This document shows, one piece after another, positions 4,990 through 7,782 of a stretch of DNA of 7,782 nt. Position numbers and translations under genes: made by a program. The stretch comes from Clostridium sp. UBA6758 (GTDB taxonomy: Bacteria; Bacillota; Clostridia; Clostridiales; Clostridiaceae), in contig DKGY01000054.1 in the NCBI GenBank assembly GCA_002453475.1, forward strand, positions 99,984 to 107,765. Reading direction: 5' to 3'. The notes under the pieces were generated by a model, which made no database searches, had not been told where the DNA came from, and worked only from the letters and a program-made list of their open reading frames with translations. The stretch's first letter is position 1; each line of letters begins with the position of its first letter.

Positions 4990-5679
4990 TTATAATGTAT
5001 ATGTATTTTTTCCTAATGATTTAGATATATATAATTTTTCATCAGCCCCTTTTACTAAATTATACATATCTTCTTCATTAACTATTCTGGTACTTTCTAT
5101 TCCTATACTGACAGTTATTCTATCACTAACTTGTGAATATTCATGAACAATATCAAGGTCACTAAGATGCTTCATAAATCTCTCTACATTTTCAACAACT
5201 GCTTTTTTATTCATTCTAGATATTATAGAAAATTCCTCTCCTCCATATCTACAAATTATATCCTCATTAAATATATCTCTCAAAGACTCCGATACTACCT
5301 TTAAAATTTTATCTCCTTGAACATGTCCATAGTTATCATTGTATAATTTAAAATCATCTATATCTACCATTAAAAAAGTAATAATTTCTTTATTCTCACG
5401 AGCTCTTAATAATTCCAAGTGCATAGATCTTCTATTATATGTATTAGTCAAAAAATCTCTCTCACTTATTAGCTTTAACTCCTTATTTATTCTAGATATT
5501 GCTTTATTTTCTATTACTAATATAAATATTATAATAACTAAACATATATTTATAAACTTACACTGACTTTTTTCTTTAACAAATATTATACTAACTAATA
5601 GTAACAATATAAATAATACTATTAGATTTTTTTTATATTTTTCTAATTTCATAAAAATTAATTTTAGCGCTCCTCTCAT
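4990..5679 (-). CDS. membrane-anchored GGDEF protein (probable diguanylate cyclase)
   Basis: This protein probably makes cyclic di-GMP from two GTP at the membrane. Two hydrophobic helices (about 18-34 and 42-57) are separated by a short charged loop with no room for a sensory domain. The GGDEF domain (about 70-229) begins with the usual RDFLTNTYNRR. It contains DIDDFKLYNDNYGH (106-119) for Mg/GTP binding and the signature CRYGGEEF (active-site GGEEF at 146-150), so it looks catalytically competent. The inhibitory I-site RxxD expected just before the signature reads FNED (137-140), so feedback inhibition by product is probably lost. The start is uncertain: the ATG at 5679 has no ribosome site before it, while an AGGAG lies inside the reading frame, 17 bases ahead of an alternative ATG at 5652. 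It is a single-gene unit with its own terminator and no evident link to arsenic. Confidence 0.88.
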   Translation of the reverse strand: MRGALKLIFMKLEKYKKNLIVLFILLLLVSIIFVKEKSQCKFINICLVIIIFILVIENKAISRINKELKLISERDFLTNTYNRRSMHLELLRARENKEIITFLMVDIDDFKLYNDNYGHVQGDKILKVVSESLRDIFNEDIICRYGGEEFSIISRMNKKAVVENVERFMKHLSDLDIVHEYSQVSDRITVSIGIESTRIVNEEDMYNLVKGADEKLYISKSLGKNTYTL

Positions 5680-6070
5680 TCTAGGTAAAGCATTATGATT
5701 TTTCTTGTAATTATTTTACATAATAATTTTAATCTGTTATAACTTTATCCTAAAGATTTAAACACTTATACAATATTTCTAAATCATAAGACCCAAGATT
5801 TAAACTTTAGTATATAACGCCACTGTACATCTATAAAAATAGACAACCATAATTTCATATTAGATTGCCTTTTAAATATATTGTAGTAATATTTCATTAG
5901 TTAATTATGTTATGTAAGTAACTTTATTTGAATATAAATATTTTCTTCAGTAGTAAACAACTCATTTTCTTCAATTAATATAAACCTTCATATATAAATT
6001 ATTTATCTTATAATTTTTTTCTTTAGTTTATCCCCTATACCTTACCCTTATCATTTGCTTATATTAACTC
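5680..6070. other. 391-bp AT-rich intergenic region without a gene
   Basis: I see no convincing coding sequence here on either strand. It holds the upstream region of the GGDEF gene (no clear -35/-10 pair could be chosen; TTGTAT and TTATAA-like boxes occur near 5745-5785) and a hairpin at 5833-5870. A 25-codon open stretch on the minus strand (5910-5987) has protein-like composition but no start. No c-di-GMP riboswitch-like sequence is apparent. Confidence 0.6.
5833..5870 (-). terminator. probable terminator downstream of the left XRE regulator
   Basis: On the minus strand GGCAATC and GGTTGTC (plus positions 5863-5869 and 5842-5848) pair over 7 bp with two G-U pairs. An inner TAAT/ATTA helix may extend the stem, and TATTTTTATAG follows. 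The G-U pairs hold only in the minus transcript, which fixes the strand. It lies about 200 bp past the end of the regulator at 6071. Confidence 0.5.
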
Positions 6071-6262
6071 TTAATCTAAGAAATCCTTCAAACTAACCTC
6101 AAGTGCAATAGCCAAACTATTTAGAGTTTTTAGAGATGGCACTGTTCTTAAATTTTCAATATCAGATAAGTACGTGTTGGATATACCAGATAATTGAGCC
6201 AATTTATTTTGATTTATGCTCTTTGATTTTCTAATAAATTTGATTTTTTTTCCTACTTCCAC
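6071..6262 (-). CDS. XRE/Cro-type helix-turn-helix regulator (63 aa, HTH only)
   Basis: This is a minimal Cro-like DNA-binding protein, nearly all of it one HTH_3 domain (about residues 6-61). The sequence IKFIRKSKSINQNKLAQLSGIS gives helices 1-3, with the turn at LAQLSGISNTYLSDIE. TVPSLKTLNSLAIALEVSLKDFL closes the five-helix fold. It has no C-terminal sensing or dimerisation domain. Translation starts at GTG (6262), which is well placed after GGGGTGAT (6266-6273), an extended match to the 16S rRNA tail. It is divergent from the XRE gene at 6428 across 165 bp. Such pairs occur in prophage-like and mobile-element switches, but no integrase or phage gene is in the window. A promoter with TTGATT and TAAAAT (6281-6308) is plausible and would give a very short leader. 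The target and the signal are unknown. Confidence 0.8.
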   Translation of the reverse strand: MEVGKKIKFIRKSKSINQNKLAQLSGISNTYLSDIENLRTVPSLKTLNSLAIALEVSLKDFLD

Positions 6263-6280
6263 TCTATCACCCCAAACACT

Positions 6281-6308
6281 ATTTTACGCTAATACAGTAA
6301 AAAATCAA
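6281..6308 (-). promoter_or_regulatory. candidate promoter of the left XRE regulator
   Basis: On the minus strand there is -35 TTGATT (6303-6308), a 16-bp spacer and -10 TAAAAT (6281-6286). The start would be near 6274, leaving only about a dozen leader bases, which still include the ribosome site. The -35 is inside the left arm of the inverted repeat at 6295-6330. Confidence 0.4.
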
Positions 6309-6330
6309 TAGTTTTATTGTTTTTTTACTG
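6295..6330. repeat. long near-perfect inverted repeat between the divergent XRE genes
   Basis: CAGTAAAAAATCAATA (6295-6310) and TATTGTTTTTTTACTG (6315-6330) pair over 15 of 16 positions around a 4-base loop. A further TTTTAC (6282-6287) is an inverted partner of GTAAAA (6297-6302). Its position over the left regulator's promoter suggests a repressor operator. As RNA it could also act as a hairpin, but no GC-rich core plus T-run terminator is formed. Confidence 0.6.
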
Positions 6331-6351
6331 CCTATACATACTTTTTGTTCG

Positions 6352-6380
6352 TTTACTTATACTAATACTTAAACTATAAT
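6352..6380 (+). promoter_or_regulatory. promoter of the right XRE regulator
   Basis: There is a -35 TTTACT (6352-6357), a 17-bp spacer and a perfect -10 TATAAT (6375-6380), giving a start near 6387 and a leader of about 40 bases. The palindrome at 6390-6412 follows immediately. Confidence 0.65.
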
Positions 6381-6389
6381 TTTATTATA

Positions 6390-6412
6390 AAAGTACGTAA
6401 ATAACGTATTTT
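6390..6412. promoter_or_regulatory. candidate operator palindrome before the right XRE gene
   Basis: TACGT-AAATA-ACGTA is a perfect 5-bp inverted repeat that extends to 9 of 10 positions with the flanking AAA(G)/(T)TTT. It covers the first transcribed bases of the right regulator, just before its GGAGG (6416-6420). It would suit autoregulation, but no binding evidence can be read from sequence. Confidence 0.45.
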
Positions 6413-6427
6413 ATTGGAGGTATATAT

Positions 6428-6775
6428 ATGAATTCAAGAAAAAAACTTAGAGAACTTAGAAAATCTAAAGGATTAACTTTAAAAGAATTAGCTGCTAAAA
6501 CAAATTTATCAATATCTTTTATAAGTGATATTGAACACAATAGAAGTAATCCTTCTATATCTACTTTAAAGATACTTTGTAATGCTTTAGATGTACCTAT
6601 AACCTATTTATTAGAAGATGATAAAACTCCCTCTAATTTAGTATGCAGTGATTTAGATGAAGTATTATCAATTCTAATAAATGATTTCTCTTCTTGGAGT
6701 TATGATGACAAAATAGAATTAATATGCTATCTAAAAGCTAAAAAACACATTCGAGAAACACAAAAAAAGATGTGA
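6428..6775 (+). CDS. XRE-family helix-turn-helix regulator (115 aa)
   Basis: This is a DNA-binding repressor-type protein. The HTH_3 domain (about residues 4-62) contains LRELRKSKGLTLKELAAKTNLS, the recognition region ISFISDIEHNRSNPS and TLKILCNALDVPITYLLE. A linker with a single Cys (SNLVCSDLD) is followed by a short C-terminal helical segment, ILINDFSSWSYDDKIELICYLKAKK. This layout resembles the small two-part SinR-like regulators, where the tail makes protein contacts; equivalence to SinR itself is not claimed. The ATG at 6428 has GGAGG at 6416-6420. It is transcribed away from the 63-residue XRE gene, with an own promoter and a palindrome at the start region. Its HTH is clearly related to, but not the same as, the neighbour's. 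The next gene on the same strand starts 221 bp downstream and has its own promoter-like region. Confidence 0.88.
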   Translation: MNSRKKLRELRKSKGLTLKELAAKTNLSISFISDIEHNRSNPSISTLKILCNALDVPITYLLEDDKTPSNLVCSDLDEVLSILINDFSSWSYDDKIELICYLKAKKHIRETQKKM

Positions 6776-6780
6776 ATATA

Positions 6781-6834
6781 TAAGTTTATATAAATAATTT
6801 AAATATTATTTAATCAAATTAAATTTTAAACTTA
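6781..6834. repeat. nested AT-only inverted repeats after the right XRE gene
   Basis: TAAGTTTA (6781-6788) pairs with TAAACTTA (6827-6834), and within it TAAATAAT (6791-6798) pairs with ATTATTTA (6805-6812). Both are perfect 8-bp arms but nearly pure A/T, so a chance origin is possible. They begin 5 bp past the stop codon. Confidence 0.3.
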
Positions 6835-6876
6835 ACTTATAGAATTACTTAATTTATTTTATATTATTTATAACAT

Positions 6877-6900
6877 CCATCCCGTATTATGGCTTTTTTT
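6877..6900 (+). terminator. weak candidate terminator after the right XRE gene
   Basis: CCAT and ATGG form only a 4-bp stem around 8 bases, but CTTTTTTT follows directly. The short stem makes this doubtful. It is the only hairpin with a T run between 6775 and the PAS gene. Confidence 0.3.
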
Positions 6901-6930
6901 GTAATTTCTGTTTCATTTTTCTTTGTTTCA

Positions 6931-6976
6931 TTATATAATTGAAACATAATTTATATAATTTAACATGATTTATAAT
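6931..6976. repeat. imperfect tandem 20-bp repeat upstream of the PAS gene
   Basis: Two copies (6931-6950 and 6951-6970) share TTATATAATT followed by a related AAACATAATT/TAACATGATT segment. A third TTATAAT lies at 6970-6976. This places three TATAAT boxes at 6934, 6954 and 6971. The first copy is also bracketed by GTTTCA/TGAAAC arms (6925-6930 and 6940-6945). The region must contain the PAS gene promoter, but no convincing -35 picks one box. Confidence 0.4.
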
Positions 6977-6996
6977 CTTAAATAGGAGTGATTGCT

Positions 6997-7782
6997 ATGT
7001 ATAATAATCTTTTCAACAAAACACACCTAGATCAAGAAACTATAAATGAATTAATCCCTATTTTAAATGAATTTGATGATTGTATATGGATAAAAAATAT
7101 AAGAGGAGAATATTTAGCAGTTAATGACTCATTATGCACTCTTCTCGGAAAAGATAAAAAGACTTTATTACATAGTAATGGTCTTGATATTTTTGATTAT
7201 TCAAGCTTTAAATTTGTAATTAAAGATGATTTAAATGTTATAAATAGAAAGAAAAAAAGTATTATGAATGAATATTTATATATAAATGGCCGAGAAGTTA
7301 TTTTACAAGCCCATAAAATTCCTATTATAAATTCCGACAATAGCTGTTACTCCTTTTTAGCTATTGCGCAAGTTATTAATACAGATGAACTATACTACAA
7401 TAATTTTATTATAAATAATAATTATAAAACACTATGTAACCTTATTACTGAGAGTGAAGAAAAGCGTGAACAAGTTTCCTATGAAGAAATCTATGAATAT
7501 CTTGTGGATATATATGAATGTATGGATATAAATGGTACAAGCCTATGGATCTATGACGATTTTAAAAAGATATTAATAAAAAAAATGTGTTTAGGAATTA
7601 CTGAAACCGTATCAGATAAGACTACCTTTCCTATAAGCGATTTCTATAGAGATGAATTAATCAATATCTCTACTAAAATGAATTCACCTACTCCTTTAAA
7701 AAACTGTGAAGACTTTTTTTGTAATACTGGTTTTTGCCAAAGCTATAAGTATTTCCTTAAAGACAATTATATAATTGTTTGA
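6997..7782 (+). CDS. PAS-domain protein with GAF-like tail, no output domain
   Basis: This is a putative cytoplasmic sensor fragment of 261 residues. A PAS domain covers about 15-130, with the core IWIKNIRGEYLAVNDSLCTLLG (split here as IWIKNIRGEY and LAVNDSLCTLLG) and the strand EYLYINGREVILQAHKIPI. A linker (about 131-155) leads to a GAF-like segment (about 156-261, including DINGTSLWIYDD), which breaks off before the later GAF strands. The protein then ends with TGA, the last three bases of the window. No histidine kinase, GGDEF, EAL or DNA-binding domain is present. It is therefore either a stand-alone sensor or, more likely, the front part of a longer PAS-GAF signalling protein interrupted by a stop. 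The ATG at 6997 is chosen over an in-frame GTG at 6988 because AGGAG at 6984-6988 would overlap that GTG but is 8 bp from the ATG. The input signal is unknown. Confidence 0.75.
   Translation: MYNNLFNKTHLDQETINELIPILNEFDDCIWIKNIRGEYLAVNDSLCTLLGKDKKTLLHSNGLDIFDYSSFKFVIKDDLNVINRKKKSIMNEYLYINGREVILQAHKIPIINSDNSCYSFLAIAQVINTDELYYNNFIINNNYKTLCNLITESEEKREQVSYEEIYEYLVDIYECMDINGTSLWIYDDFKKILIKKMCLGITETVSDKTTFPISDFYRDELINISTKMNSPTPLKNCEDFFCNTGFCQSYKYFLKDNYIIV

Noticed and set aside
5339..5566. Plus-strand open frame of 75 codons
   Set aside because: It is antisense to the GGDEF gene and low in complexity.
5680..5832. c-di-GMP riboswitch ahead of the GGDEF gene
   Set aside because: None of the conserved GEMM-type core sequence or paired helices can be seen in this AT-rich leader.
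5838..5860. Possible sixth ArsR operator starting AATAGACAACC
   Set aside because: Only one half-site is present; the matching TCTAT arm at the 6-bp spacing is missing. The bases are better explained as part of a hairpin.
5910..5987. Minus-strand 25-codon open stretch reading RFILIEENELFTTEENIYIQ
   Set aside because: It looks protein-like but begins after a stop codon with no ATG, GTG or ribosome site. At most it is a relic of a gene, and this is not supportable from the window alone.

Overview
The window is very AT-rich, uses strong GGAGG-type ribosome binding sites, and encodes proteins typical of anaerobic low-GC Firmicutes. It most likely comes from a Clostridium-like chromosome or a resistance island in one. 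The assignment to Clostridia is inferred from composition and protein flavour, not from a marker gene.

Positions 1-4870 form an arsenic-response island, all on the minus strand, made of three adjacent transcription units. Unit C (1648 down to the left edge) is arsR1, a thioredoxin-type arsenate reductase (arsC), and an ACR3 arsenite efflux pump cut off by the window edge. Unit B (3165 to about 1726) is an ArsP-type permease followed by a decayed small thioredoxin gene and a terminator. Unit A (4867 to about 3207) is arsR2, a CobW/G3E-family GTPase, an intact small CxxC thioredoxin, and a terminator. All three units start at promoters carrying the same 20-bp inverted repeat, ATATAGA-N6-TCTATAT. 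There are five copies in total, placed over the -35/-10 region or the transcription start. This makes the island look like one ArsR-controlled regulon: arsenate is reduced by ArsC and arsenite exported by ACR3, organoarsenicals or related species are exported by ArsP, and a GTPase plus a thiol-redox partner have an unproven supporting role.

Positions 4920-5680 hold a small membrane-anchored GGDEF protein (probable diguanylate cyclase) on the minus strand, with a clear terminator. Positions 5680-6070 are a non-coding, very AT-rich gap containing a probable minus-strand terminator.

Positions 6071-6775 hold two divergent XRE-type (Cro/C1-like) regulators, separated by 165 bp with a long near-perfect inverted repeat and a separate palindrome next to the start of the right-hand gene. 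Positions 6997-7782 encode a PAS-domain protein with a GAF-like tail. It ends in a stop codon at the last base of the window and lacks any output domain.

The most notable points are the shared operator set, the ArsR-GTPase-thioredoxin operon with an altered GTPase metal motif, and the thioredoxin pseudogene whose first stop replaces its catalytic cysteine.
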